Source of the DNA: Thermoleophilia bacterium UBA2241
GTDB lineage: Bacteria; Actinomycetota; Thermoleophilia; UBA2241
Reading direction: 5' to 3'
Assembly: GCA_002347645.1 (NCBI GenBank)
Contig: DDYF01000039.1
Location: forward strand, 133,380 to 197,379
Length of the DNA stretch: 64,000 bases
The notes under the pieces were generated by a model, which was given only the letters and a program-made list of their open reading frames with translations, had not been told where the DNA came from and did not search any database. The position numbers and the translations under genes are program-made. Below, in pieces: positions 1-8,328 of the stretch (position 1 is its first letter; every line of letters begins with the position of its first letter).

Positions 1-11
1 AAGGAGGAAAA

Positions 12-731
12 ATGCCCGCGGACGACGCCGGCAAGCGCAGGGGCAGGCCGCCTGCGGCCCCCGCCCCCTACCCTGCCGGCCCGATGGACAAGTGGCTCGA
101 CGAGCTCTCGCCGACGGCGCACAACATCCTGCGTGCCGCAGGTCACCTACTTCTCGAGCGCGGTTACGACGCCGTCACGCTCGAGGGTGTCGCCCTCGAG
201 GCCGGCGAGGACCGCGCGGCCATCACGCGCCACTTCGGCAGCAAGGCCGGGTTGCTCCACGCGCTGTTCGACGACCTGGGGGAAGGGATCTTCGAGGAGT
301 TGAGCGCGCATGCGGCCGCCTTGCCGGTCGGCGAACGACGTCGACACGTCTTCCTCCGCAGCCTGGCCGGCTTGGCCACCGATCCCAAGCTGGCGCTCGG
401 CATGTACGAGCTGGTCCCCCACATCCTGCGGGAGCCTACGCTCCGCGAGCGCTTCGCAGCGCTCTACATGATGTACCGCAAGCTCATGTTCGAGGAGTGC
501 GGCATGACGGAGTGCATGGCGAAGCTCACCGCATATCAGGATCGTCAAGATGCGCACGCCCTTCCGGCCCTGGTCATGGCGATCATCGACGGCATGTCCT
601 TCCAGATGAGCCTTGACCCGAAGACCGTCGACTGCGACCGCGTCTTCGCCCTCCTCGACTTGTTCGTGTCGGCCGTCCTCGACGGCAAGCTCAGGACAGA
701 GGGCCAGCTCGGCGAGACCGGCCTGGACTGA
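12..731 (+). CDS. TetR/AcrR-family transcriptional regulator
   Basis: A 239-residue one-component repressor of the TetR family. A helix-turn-helix lies at about residues 38-82, with the segment VALEAGEDRAAITRHFGSK followed by LLHALF typical of the recognition helix and first linker. The rest is an alpha-helical dimer/ligand domain with no recognisable ligand signature. The first 30 residues are basic and Pro/Ala-rich (GKRRGRPPAA), an AT-hook-like extension. The ATG is fixed by AAGGAGG at 1-7. The next gene lies 97 nt downstream on the same strand, with an inverted repeat (747-763) between them that could be an operator for this protein. Target and ligand cannot be deduced. Confidence 0.9.
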   Translation: MPADDAGKRRGRPPAAPAPYPAGPMDKWLDELSPTAHNILRAAGHLLLERGYDAVTLEGVALEAGEDRAAITRHFGSKAGLLHALFDDLGEGIFEELSAHAAALPVGERRRHVFLRSLAGLATDPKLALGMYELVPHILREPTLRERFAALYMMYRKLMFEECGMTECMAKLTAYQDRQDAHALPALVMAIIDGMSFQMSLDPKTVDCDRVFALLDLFVSAVLDGKLRTEGQLGETGLD

Positions 732-746
732 CGGGCGGCCCCCCTT

Positions 747-763
747 CCAATTCATCGGATTGG
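747..763. promoter_or_regulatory. Inverted repeat upstream of the propeller gene, possible operator
   Basis: CCAAT and ATTGG flank seven bases in the gap between the TetR gene and the secreted propeller gene. It is the only AT-richer patch of the gap. It could be a TetR-type operator or part of the promoter for the downstream gene. The arms are only 5 bp, so chance is possible. Confidence 0.25.
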
Positions 764-828
764 TACTACAGTAGCGTTGAGGCCTGTCGCCGCAGAGGGC
801 GGGGACGGCCCTTTGAGGGAGGGGTCCA

Positions 829-1950
829 ATGAGATCTTCGACGCGATCCGGCGCGCGGCGTCGGCACGCACTCGGCGCTGCTCTCGTCCTCGTCGCGCTC
901 GCGGTGGCGGCATTCCCGGCCGTCGCGAGCGCCGGCCACATCGCCTCGCGCTTCACCGCACCGCCACCGCCAGACCCCGAGTGGGAGAACCAGGGCGCCC
1001 CGCAGGTCTCACAAGACGGGGTGGCGTGGCAGGTGGGCGGCGACGACATGTTCATGATGGGCTATGTCTGGAAGATGGGGAACGTCGCAGCCGTGGAGCG
1101 TGACGAGTTCCGCTGGGCCTCATCCTTCGACTACGCGAACTGGGACACCTCGCACGTCGTGGTCTACTGCCTGCCGTGGGAGGACACGCCGGACGAAGTC
1201 TGGGTGAGCAACGGCACGACGAGCCTGAAGCTGGCCGGCGGTGTCAACGACGCGCGCAACCCGCGTATCGCGGGCACGCGGGTCGTCTGGGAGGAGCGCG
1301 TGGCCGGCTCCTGGGACATCCACTCCGCCGAGATCGACATCGACACGCTCGCGCCCGGCGCCACCGTCGTCGTCTGCGGCGCCCGCGGCGACCAGAAGAG
1401 CCCCGACGTCGACTCCGGCGTCGTGGTCTGGCAAGACAAGCGCAGCGGCCAGTGGGAGGTCTACGCGCGCAATCTCAGCCTCGGCAGCGCGAAGCGCCTG
1501 ACGACGAGCCGCGCCAAGCAGGTCCACCCCCGGATCGACGACGGTTGGGTCGTCTGGGAGGACTACCGCAACGTTGGGTACGGCGCCGATATCTACGCGC
1601 GGCGTGCCCGGCAGGTGTGGACCGCAAGTGACGGTTGGCACTGGAAGCTCGGCGCCGTCCGCATGGTATGTCACGCGCGCAAGCACCAGCTCCAACCGGA
1701 CGTCGGCGGCGGCTTCATCGTCTGGACCGACTGGCGTAGCGCAACAGCGCTGGTAGACGACGACCCGCCCGACACCGACATCCGCGGCTACCAGATCTCG
1801 TCCCGCGACAGGTTCCGGATCACCTCCGCCGACGGCATGGAGCGCTCGCCCGACCTCGAGTACCGGACGGTCGTGTACGGCAGCTACCAGTCGACGCACA
1901 TGGGCCAGCCGTGGGGCGGCCGCGTGAAGGGTGCCCACCTCCAGCCCTGA
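829..1950 (+). CDS. Secreted TolB-like beta-propeller repeat protein
   Basis: A 373-residue exported protein. The N-terminus is a Sec signal: a basic stretch (RSGARRRH), a hydrophobic core (LGAALVLVALAVAAF), then an AVASAG-type cleavage site near residue 36. The mature part repeats a blade motif of about 45-50 residues in which VVWEDYRN / VVWQDKRS / IVWTDWRS is followed by DIY-type strands, as in TolB/WD40-like propellers of surface proteins. No catalytic domain is visible, so a binding or scaffold role is likely. GGGAGGGG precedes the ATG. A strong hairpin at 1976-2005 terminates it against the convergent etfA. Confidence 0.75.
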   Translation: MRSSTRSGARRRHALGAALVLVALAVAAFPAVASAGHIASRFTAPPPPDPEWENQGAPQVSQDGVAWQVGGDDMFMMGYVWKMGNVAAVERDEFRWASSFDYANWDTSHVVVYCLPWEDTPDEVWVSNGTTSLKLAGGVNDARNPRIAGTRVVWEERVAGSWDIHSAEIDIDTLAPGATVVVCGARGDQKSPDVDSGVVVWQDKRSGQWEVYARNLSLGSAKRLTTSRAKQVHPRIDDGWVVWEDYRNVGYGADIYARRARQVWTASDGWHWKLGAVRMVCHARKHQLQPDVGGGFIVWTDWRSATALVDDDPPDTDIRGYQISSRDRFRITSADGMERSPDLEYRTVVYGSYQSTHMGQPWGGRVKGAHLQP

Positions 1951-1975
1951 ACGGAGGCGAATCGGGCAACAAGAA

Positions 1976-2005
1976 GGGCGGGACCGGCTGACGCCGGTCC
2001 CGCCC
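1976..2005. terminator. Bidirectional hairpin terminator between convergent genes
   Basis: A perfect 13-bp stem (1976-1988 with 1993-2005) closes a TGAC tetraloop. It lies between the ends of the propeller gene (+) and etfA (-). There is no long U tract, but position and stem strength fit a two-way terminator. Confidence 0.75.
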
Positions 2006-2099
2006 CAAGCGCTCCCAGGGGCGCCGTCTCTCACCCGGGGGAGCGAGCCTCGCGACGCGCGGGGGGTGCGCGCCGTAGGCTTTCTTCACACGACCTGCC

Positions 2100-3047
2100 T
2101 CACACCACCTTGAGCCGTTCGACCACCGCCGGCACGACCTCGTAGAGGTCGCCGACGATGCCGTAGTCGGCCATCTGGAAGATAGGCGCGTCCTTGTCCT
2201 TGTTGATCGCCGCGATGAGCTTCGCGCTCGAGACGCCCACGGTGTGCTGCACCTGGCCCGAGATGCCGACGCTCAGGTAGAGGTCGGGAGCGGTCTTGGC
2301 GCCGGAGAGGCCGATGATGCGGTCCTCGCCCAGCCACTGGAAGTCGGCGAGACTCTTGGTGCAGCCGACCACGCCCTCGAGGGCCTCGGCGAGCTGATCG
2401 CCGAGGGAAAGGTCCTCGCGGGTGGCGAAGCCGCGCCCTACGCCGACGATGCGCGGCGCCGCATCGAGGCTCACGGCGTCTCCCTCTTTGGCGCGACGCT
2501 CGACGACCTTCATGCCGGTCGCGAGCTCAAGGGCCGGCGTGACGACGGTGCCGGCACCGGCGGTCGCGCCCTCGGATGAAAACGTCTTGGGCATGACCGC
2601 GAACACCTTGACGTCGCCGGCGACCTTCTCGCGCGCGACGGTGGCGCCGGCGAAGGCGTAGCGCGCGGCAACGAACTCGCCGCCCTCAAGCTCGAGACCG
2701 TTCACGTCGGTGACGGCGCCGGCGCCGAGCTTCTCGGCGAGGCGGCCGGCCAGCTCCTTACCGCGCCGCGTCGAGCCGAGCAGGACGACCTTGGCGTCGG
2801 CCTCGGCGGCGATCTGCGCGAGCGCGACCGCCACCGAATCGGCCGGCCAGCCCTCGAGCGCCGGGTCTTCACTCACGAAGACGCGGTCGGCGCCGGCGGC
2901 GCCGAGCTCGGCCGCGGCCGCCGCGGCCCCTTCACCCAGGGCCGCGGCGCTCACGCCGAGCCCCAGCGCCTGGGCGAACTCGCGTCCCTTGGCGGCCAGC
3001 TCGCAGGCCGCCTGGGTCTTCTCGCTGTAGACAAGCAGATCGGCCAT
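2100..3047 (-). CDS. etfA: Electron transfer flavoprotein alpha subunit
   Basis: EtfA/FixB, 315 residues, binds FAD and moves electrons between acyl-CoA dehydrogenases and a quinone or ferredoxin partner. The N-terminal alpha/beta domain starts MADLLVYSEKT. The C-terminal FAD domain carries the family signature around SVGISGQVQHTVGVSSAKLI and the end DYGIVGDLYEVVP. The ATG at 3047 is preceded by GGAGGTA and lies 2 nt after the etfB stop, so the pair is translationally coupled. With fixC and fixX upstream this looks like a FixABCX-type set rather than a housekeeping ETF alone. The upstream open frame extends further but lacks family similarity. Confidence 0.93.
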   Translation of the reverse strand: MADLLVYSEKTQAACELAAKGREFAQALGLGVSAAALGEGAAAAAAELGAAGADRVFVSEDPALEGWPADSVAVALAQIAAEADAKVVLLGSTRRGKELAGRLAEKLGAGAVTDVNGLELEGGEFVAARYAFAGATVAREKVAGDVKVFAVMPKTFSSEGATAGAGTVVTPALELATGMKVVERRAKEGDAVSLDAAPRIVGVGRGFATREDLSLGDQLAEALEGVVGCTKSLADFQWLGEDRIIGLSGAKTAPDLYLSVGISGQVQHTVGVSSAKLIAAINKDKDAPIFQMADYGIVGDLYEVVPAVVERLKVV

Positions 3048-3049
3048 GA

Positions 3050-3829
3050 CTACCTCCCCACCACGCCTTCCTTGACGAGCGCGTTGACGAAGGCCTCGGC
3101 CTGTTCCGCGACAGTACCCTCGAACACGATGTGCTTGCGGTCCTGCTCCTCGGCAAGGTTCGAGAGGACCTCCTGCTTCGGCGCCAGAGCGCCGGCGTCG
3201 AGCCCGATGTCGGCGAGACTCCACACCTGGGTGGGCTTGGACCCAGCCTTCATGATGTGCATCAGCGAAGGGATGCGCGGCTCGTTGATCTCGCTCACGA
3301 CGGTCACGGCGGCCGGCAGCGGCAGCTCGAGCGTCTCGATCATCTCGTCCATGCTGCGCTCGCAGCGCACCGCGTCTCCGGCAGCCTCGACCTTGCGCGC
3401 GTAGCCCACCTGAGGCACGCCGAGCTTCTCGGCCACGCGCGACGGCACTTGACCGGTGTAGTTGTCGCTCGAGCCCTCGCCGAAGAGCAGCAGGTCGCAC
3501 GCGGGCAGCTTCTTGACGGCGGCGGCGATCACGGTCGCGACGCCGGCCTGGTCGAGTGTCGCCGCGGCCGGGTCGTCGACGATCACGGCCTCGTCGGCGC
3601 CCATGGCCAGCGCGTCCTTGATCGTCTCCTTGATCTTGCGGTTGGTCTCGGCGACGGTCAGCGCGACGACCTTGCCTCCGGCGGCGTCGCGCACCTGGAT
3701 CGCCGTCTCGAGGGCGTTCTTGTCGAGGTCGCCGAGCTTGAAGGGCACAGCCTCGATCACCGGTTCACGGTCTTTGATGCGGACCATCTGCGGGTCCGGG
3801 TTGGTCTTCACACAGACGACGATGTCCAA
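3050..3829 (-). CDS. etfB: Electron transfer flavoprotein beta subunit
   Basis: EtfB/FixA, 259 residues, partner of the downstream etfA. It begins DIVVCVKTNPDPQM and has the nucleotide-binding adenine nucleotide alpha-hydrolase-like fold (ALAMGADEAVIVDD, LLLFGEGSSDNYTGQVPSRVAEKLG). FixA-type members bind the second flavin used in bifurcating or confurcating ETFs, but residues deciding this cannot be judged by eye. The start is TTG at 3829, supported by GAGGTGA just upstream. It sits 4 nt after the PurO-like gene, so the two are probably co-transcribed. Confidence 0.92.
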   Translation of the reverse strand: MDIVVCVKTNPDPQMVRIKDREPVIEAVPFKLGDLDKNALETAIQVRDAAGGKVVALTVAETNRKIKETIKDALAMGADEAVIVDDPAAATLDQAGVATVIAAAVKKLPACDLLLFGEGSSDNYTGQVPSRVAEKLGVPQVGYARKVEAAGDAVRCERSMDEMIETLELPLPAAVTVVSEINEPRIPSLMHIMKAGSKPTQVWSLADIGLDAGALAPKQEVLSNLAEEQDRKHIVFEGTVAEQAEAFVNALVKEGVVGR

Positions 3830-3833
3830 GAGG

Positions 3834-4523
3834 TCACCTCTTCTCGTTCTCGATCAGGGCGCTCTCGAGCCCGCGGGCAGGGTCGAGCACCATGGCGGCG
3901 ACCCGGTACCTGGGTGCAAGCGCCGCCCAGACCACCTCGAGCAGCCCGGCAGGCTCCTGCGCCGGGCACGCCGCCTCGACGAACGGCCGGCCGCCCTCGA
4001 TCGTGTCGCCGTCCGACTTGTAGGTCGTGAGCAGGACGGCGTCGCCAGGCGCCGGCTCGCGGACGACGACGGTGTGGATGTCGCTCGTCGTCCGGCCGCC
4101 GGCGCTGCGCCGCGCGACGCCGAGGACCGCCTCGACGGGCTTCGCCCGCGAGACGACGATGGTGATGCGGTCGGTGAAGATCGGCCCGTCGGGCTCGTGC
4201 TCGAGGCCGTCGAGCGCGACCTGCGGCGCGCGCCCCGCCTCGAGCTTCTCGAGCACCGTGTCGACCTGGCGCCCGTTGCCGACGACCATCCAGCGGTCCG
4301 ACGTGCGCGCCGCGGCGTAATGGCGCAGCGGGTCGTCGGCGCCCTCGCCGAGCGGACTGACGAGCAGCTCGCCGCCGGCGCCGCGGCGGATCTCCCGCTG
4401 CTGCGACGCGGGACTGCGCCCGGTCACGAAGTAGGCCACCAGGGCGCCTTCGCCCGTTCCGACGAGGGCCAAGCCGCGCCCGGGGTACGCGTTTGCGCCG
4501 AGGACTGCGGTCAACTCATCCAT
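3834..4523 (-). CDS. PurO-like IMP cyclohydrolase family protein
   Basis: A 229-residue protein resembling the archaeal-type IMP cyclohydrolase (PurO) superfamily as found in some anaerobic bacteria. The start NAYPGRGLALVGTG...AYFVTGRSPASQQREI and a later VVGNGRQVDTVLEKL fit that family. PurO closes FAICAR to IMP in purine synthesis. Its place between fixX and etfB is odd for a purine gene; it may have been recruited or may act on another substrate. ATG at 4523 follows GGGGGGAGAACC. The assignment comes from remembered family patterns. Confidence 0.6.
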   Translation of the reverse strand: MDELTAVLGANAYPGRGLALVGTGEGALVAYFVTGRSPASQQREIRRGAGGELLVSPLGEGADDPLRHYAAARTSDRWMVVGNGRQVDTVLEKLEAGRAPQVALDGLEHEPDGPIFTDRITIVVSRAKPVEAVLGVARRSAGGRTTSDIHTVVVREPAPGDAVLLTTYKSDGDTIEGGRPFVEAACPAQEPAGLLEVVWAALAPRYRVAAMVLDPARGLESALIENEKR

Positions 4524-4569
4524 GGTTCTCCCCCCTGTCTCTTCGTCTTCACGCTGCCGGTCACCCCGG

Positions 4570-4845
4570 TCAGCTCATCCTGTACTGGACGCCGAACTGG
4601 GACCTGGGGTACGACCACGTCAGAGCCCTCGGCTCGCAGCAGATCATGCAGGTGCCGCACTCGAGGCACCCCTCCCAGTTGACGGTCATGCGCTTTGCGT
4701 CGTCGAGCTCGTAGAGGTCGGCCGGGCAGACGTAGAGACAGGCCCGGTTCGTGCACACGGTCGCGCAGACCTCCTGCGCGATGACGATGTGCGGCTCCTT
4801 GTCGAGCTTGAAGACGTCCAGCCCGAGCTTCGCGTCGATGTTCAC
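4570..4845 (-). CDS. fixX: FixX-like ferredoxin
   Basis: A 91-residue ferredoxin-like protein of the FixX family, expected to carry iron-sulfur clusters and pass electrons from ETF to the FixC quinone oxidoreductase. Cysteines occur as CATVCTNRACLYVCP and CLECGTCMICCEP, the usual FixX spacing. The GTG start at 4845 has GGAGGAGG 8 nt upstream. It follows fixC by 17 nt, so fixC-fixX form a coupled pair. The last residues (QFGVQYRMS) are typical of the family C-terminus. Confidence 0.9.
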   Translation of the reverse strand: MNIDAKLGLDVFKLDKEPHIVIAQEVCATVCTNRACLYVCPADLYELDDAKRMTVNWEGCLECGTCMICCEPRALTWSYPRSQFGVQYRMS

Positions 4846-4862
4846 GGTCGCACCTCCTCCCT

Positions 4863-6152
4863 CTACAGCTTCCTCGCCAGCCACGCGTCCTGGAGCGTCG
4901 ACGGCCTGAGGAAGTCGCGCTTGACGCCTCGCCACGCCTTCTTGACGAGCGGCGGGGTGGGGCCGGGGCCGACGGTGAAGACGTCCTCGAAGAGGCGCGA
5001 CACCGCCGTCGGGTACTGCCTGAAGAGGCGCGGGACCTCCATGAACTGCGGGTACGCCCGCGCCGTCTCGAGGTCCTTGAGCACGAAGCTGTCGCGCAGG
5101 GCCGCCTCGTACGAGGCAAGGCCGGCGGCCGAGAAGTCGCCGGCCGCCTTCGCCCTGAGCATCGCCTGCGCGGCGTGGTACCCCGAGGCGATGGCGAAGT
5201 CCATGCCGCGCACGGTGACGAGGGCATTGAGGCTCAGGCCCGCGGCGTCGCCGGCGAGGACGTAGCCGTCGCCGTAGAGCCGCGGCACCTTGGCGATGCC
5301 GCCCTCGGGGATCGCGTGCGCGGAGTACTCCGCCACGGTACCGCCGGCGACCAGCGGCTTGATCTGCGGCAGTTCCTTGAAGCGCTCGAGCAGCTGGTGC
5401 GACTCGATCTCGCGCCCGTCGGCCTTCATCGCGTGCATGCCGACGACGACGCCGAGCGAGATGCTCTCCTTGTTCGTGTAGAGGAAGCCGCCGCCCATCA
5501 TCCCGTCGGTGACGGTGCCCAGGAAGAGCTGGGCGGCGCCCTCGCCGGGATTGAGGTTCCAGCGGTCCTCGATCACGCCGGCCGGGAGCTCGATGACCTC
5601 CTTGTAGCCGAGCGCGTGGTCCTTCTCGTCGGGGCGGGCGGCGAGCCCGGCCGGCTCCGCCAGCAGGCGAAGGACGCCCTCGGCGACGACGACCACGTCG
5701 GCGCCGATCTCGTCCTCGCCGGCGCGGATGCCGACGATCCGCCCGTCCTTGCGCAGCAGCTCGTCCACCTTCATGCCGGGGACGACCATGCCGCCCTTCT
5801 CGCCGACCTTCTCGGCGAGCCACTGGTCGAGCCGGGCACGCACGACCGTGTACGACTGGGGCGGGCCGGCGACCAGGTGGTCCGAGGCGAGCTCGAACGT
5901 GGTGTGGGCGCCGTCGCCCATCATGGTGATGAGCTCGCGGGCGACGGGGCGCTCGAACGGCGCCTCCTCCCAGAGCTCAGGGTAGAAGCCGCGGATCGGG
6001 CTCACGTAGAGGCGGCCGCCGGTGACGTTCTTGGCGCCAGCGTAGTCGCCGCGCTCGAGCACCATGACCTCGGCGCCGGCGCCGGCGAGTCCGTACGCGG
6101 CCGACAGGCCTGCGAGACCACCACCGACGACGATGCACTCGACCTTTTCCAT
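4863..6152 (-). CDS. fixC: FixC/ETF-quinone oxidoreductase-like flavoprotein
   Basis: A 429-residue FAD-dependent oxidoreductase of the FixC/geranylgeranyl-reductase-like group. The dinucleotide-binding motif VGGGLAGLSAAYGL starts at residue 8 and ends in an acidic residue (LERGDY). A second FAD motif, GYVLAGDAAGLSLN, lies near residue 300. It should take electrons from the ETF and pass them to quinone with FixX. It leads the block fixC-fixX-purO-etfB-etfA. A strong double hairpin (6181-6246) separates it from the acyl-CoA dehydrogenase gene upstream. Confidence 0.9.
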   Translation of the reverse strand: MEKVECIVVGGGLAGLSAAYGLAGAGAEVMVLERGDYAGAKNVTGGRLYVSPIRGFYPELWEEAPFERPVARELITMMGDGAHTTFELASDHLVAGPPQSYTVVRARLDQWLAEKVGEKGGMVVPGMKVDELLRKDGRIVGIRAGEDEIGADVVVVAEGVLRLLAEPAGLAARPDEKDHALGYKEVIELPAGVIEDRWNLNPGEGAAQLFLGTVTDGMMGGGFLYTNKESISLGVVVGMHAMKADGREIESHQLLERFKELPQIKPLVAGGTVAEYSAHAIPEGGIAKVPRLYGDGYVLAGDAAGLSLNALVTVRGMDFAIASGYHAAQAMLRAKAAGDFSAAGLASYEAALRDSFVLKDLETARAYPQFMEVPRLFRQYPTAVSRLFEDVFTVGPGPTPPLVKKAWRGVKRDFLRPSTLQDAWLARKL

Positions 6153-6180
6153 GCCGCTTCCCTTGTCGTTTCAGCAGACC

Positions 6181-6246
6181 CGGGAGGCGCGGCGCGACGA
6201 GTCACGCCGCGCCTCCCGTCGGGCGGGCCGGCCAATGGCCGGCCCG
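6181..6246. terminator. Two adjacent GC-rich hairpins between ACAD and fixC
   Basis: The first hairpin has a perfect 14-bp stem (6181-6194 with 6205-6218). The second has a perfect 10-bp stem with an AAT loop (6224-6233 with 6237-6246). They occupy the gap between the acyl-CoA dehydrogenase stop and the fixC start, both on the minus strand. They could stop or attenuate read-through, giving different levels of dehydrogenase and fix proteins. Confidence 0.65.
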
Positions 6247-6256
6247 ACGACCCCGT

Positions 6257-7489
6257 TCAGTCTTTGAACGGGTTGTGGGTCTCGCCCCACTCGTCGCGGG
6301 CGATGATGCCGCGCATGATCATCAGGCCGCCCTCAGCGCCGACCTCGTAGCTCATGACGCCGCGGAGCAGCATCTCGAGCGGGGTCTCCTTCGTGTAGCC
6401 GAAGGCGCCGTGGTACATCATCCCGTGGCGGGCGATGTCGTGGCAGAGCGTCGGGCTCAGGCACTTGCAGGTCGAGATGACCTTGTTGATCTCCTTGCGC
6501 CCGAACTGGCCCGGGTTGGTGTGCTCCTGGCCGATCATCCACGCGCCGCGCAGAAGGTTGAGCTTGAGCATGTCGAGCTGCATCCAGTCGTCGGCCATCT
6601 CGAACGAGATGCCCTCCCACTTGCCGAGCGGCTTGCCGAAGGTCTTGCGCTGGGCGGTGTACTCGCCGCTGATCTCGAGCGCCTTCTCGGCCCCGCCGAG
6701 GCAGGCGGCGGCCACGAGCACGCGAGCGGCGTTGAAGCCGTCCATGTTCACGTAGAAGCCCTTGCCCTCTTCGCCCAAGATGTACTTCTTGGGCAGCTCG
6801 ACGTCCTTGTAGATCCACCCGCCGGTGGACAGGCCCATGCGGCCCATGTCCTTGTAGGTCGTGTAGGTGATGCCGGGCAGGTGGGCGGGGACCCAGATGA
6901 AGGTCATGCCCTTGTGGCCTTGGTTCGGGTCGGTCTTGACGAGCGTGCAATGGCCGCTCGGGGCGCCCCACTTCTCGCATTCCTTGGGGCCGGAGACGTA
7001 GGCCTTCTCGCCGTTGAGGATGTACGCCTGCTTCTCCTCGTTCCACGGGGCGATCGTCTTGATGGCGCCGAGGTCGGAACCGCCACCGGGCTCGGTCGTG
7101 TTGATGCCGGCGAACGCCTTGCCGGCGGCCACGGCCGGCAGCAGCTCCTGCTTGAGCTCGTCGGTGCCGTAACGGTTGACGATGTAGGCCCAGCCGATCG
7201 TGAGCAGCGTGTAGACGGGCGTGCTCATGCTCAGGTCGGCGCGCGCGGTCTCCTGGATGGTGATCATCGCGTAGATGAGGCGCTCGTCGTCGGGGAGCGG
7301 CATGCCGCCGTACTGCTCGGGGATCGTGACGCCGAACATGCCCATCTCCGCCATGCCGGCGGTGATGTCGGTCGGGATCCCGTCCTCTGCCTCGTCGATC
7401 GCGCGGGCGCGCGGCTCGAGGTTCTTGACCAGCCACTCGCGGATGGCCTGGCGGTACATGTTCTGCTCGGTGGTGTAACGGAAGTCCAT
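6257..7489 (-). CDS. Acyl-CoA dehydrogenase
   Basis: A 410-residue flavin acyl-CoA dehydrogenase. The N-terminal helical domain (MDFRYTTEQNMYRQAIREWL), the FAD/substrate segment (FAGINTTEPGGGSDLGAIKT), the beta domain (EKAYVSGPKECEKWG) and the C-terminal helical domain with ARHGMMYHGAFGYTKETPLE are all present. The length is normal. It oxidises an acyl-CoA to the enoyl-CoA and delivers electrons to ETF, here presumably the downstream EtfAB/FixCX. Which acyl-CoA is used cannot be told. AGGAGG precedes the ATG at 7489. An 8-bp hairpin (7529-7536 with 7555-7562) lies in its leader. Confidence 0.92.
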   Translation of the reverse strand: MDFRYTTEQNMYRQAIREWLVKNLEPRARAIDEAEDGIPTDITAGMAEMGMFGVTIPEQYGGMPLPDDERLIYAMITIQETARADLSMSTPVYTLLTIGWAYIVNRYGTDELKQELLPAVAAGKAFAGINTTEPGGGSDLGAIKTIAPWNEEKQAYILNGEKAYVSGPKECEKWGAPSGHCTLVKTDPNQGHKGMTFIWVPAHLPGITYTTYKDMGRMGLSTGGWIYKDVELPKKYILGEEGKGFYVNMDGFNAARVLVAAACLGGAEKALEISGEYTAQRKTFGKPLGKWEGISFEMADDWMQLDMLKLNLLRGAWMIGQEHTNPGQFGRKEINKVISTCKCLSPTLCHDIARHGMMYHGAFGYTKETPLEMLLRGVMSYEVGAEGGLMIMRGIIARDEWGETHNPFKD

Positions 7490-7716
7490 GCAGCTCCTCC
7501 TTTGGGACCTGTCCCCGGAAACGACGAAACCCCCAGGGCACGCTTACGCGGTCGCTGGGGGTGCAGGGCCTTGGGTCGGCGGGCGGAGACGGCGCCCGTC
7601 TGCGGCTCTGTGTGCAGCGCGGACATCATACACGGCGCTGCAGAAGACGCAAGTGGGCGCCGTTTCGCCAAGGTGGAGCAGGATTCGGCAGTCCGTACGA
7701 CGCGGCGGCGGGCGCC

Positions 7717-8112
7717 TCAGCCGTACATCTCGGTGCCGACGTCCGGGTGCTTCGCGCTGGGCAGCGGGAAGGCGGCGTCGCCAAGCACAAGGGGCGACTG
7801 GTCGACGGCCTCGAAGACCTTGTGCAAGGCCGAGATGAGGGCGCCCTGCGAGTGCCCGCGGTAGCGGTAGCGGACGAGCGCCTCGATCTCGCGCCGCTCG
7901 TTGAGCACGTTGCGGCCGAGCAGGAGGCGCGTGAAGAAGTCGCGCGCCACGTCCATGATCAGCGACGACGTGCAGCCGACGATGACGCCGGCCTCGTCGA
8001 CCTCGAGCACCACGCCGACGCGCTTGTAGATGGCCTGGTGCGAGACGTCCTGCGGCAGGCGGGCGTAGCCCGAGAACAGGAAGGTCGTGCCGTGCACCCT
8101 CGTCTTGTCCAT
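7717..8112 (-). CDS. DUF3870-family protein
   Basis: About 131 residues matching the DUF3870 pattern: FLFSGYARLPQDVSHQAIYKRV, GVVLEVDEAGVIVGCTSSL, FFTRLLLGRNVLNE, YRYRGHSQGALISALHKVFE. The function of the family is unknown to me; members tend to sit near acyl-CoA metabolism genes, as here between the dehydrogenase and the CoA transferase. The ATG at 8112 has GAGG upstream. An ATG at 8133 lies 9 nt after a TAGAAT (-10-like) element and could start a leaderless message instead. Confidence 0.7.
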   Translation of the reverse strand: MDKTRVHGTTFLFSGYARLPQDVSHQAIYKRVGVVLEVDEAGVIVGCTSSLIMDVARDFFTRLLLGRNVLNERREIEALVRYRYRGHSQGALISALHKVFEAVDQSPLVLGDAAFPLPSAKHPDVGTEMYG

Positions 8113-8163
8113 CTGGCCGTCGCCTCGTCCCATGATTGGCCCATTCTACCAGCGCCCCGGCAC

Positions 8164-8191
8164 TTGCACCGGGCGGCGGCATCTGTATCAT
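8164..8191 (+). promoter_or_regulatory. Sigma-70-type promoter for the CoA-transferase operon
   Basis: TTGCAC (8164-8169), a 16-nt spacer and TATCAT (8186-8191) point towards the CoA transferase genes. On the other strand ATTCTA (8143-8148, read as TAGAAT) could be the -10 of the divergent DUF3870 gene. The spacing is near-consensus, and there is no regulator site I recognise. Confidence 0.5.
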
Positions 8192-8328
8192 GACCCCGCT
8201 GCCTCATGGCTACGGCAGGGAGCCGTCCTCCCGCCTTTCCCGGCCATGTCCCCCAGCGGAGACGAGTATGTCTGCCCTGGGGGCTCTTGCGTTCCGAGGC
8301 CCCACGAGACTTGAGGAGGAGGCAGCGC

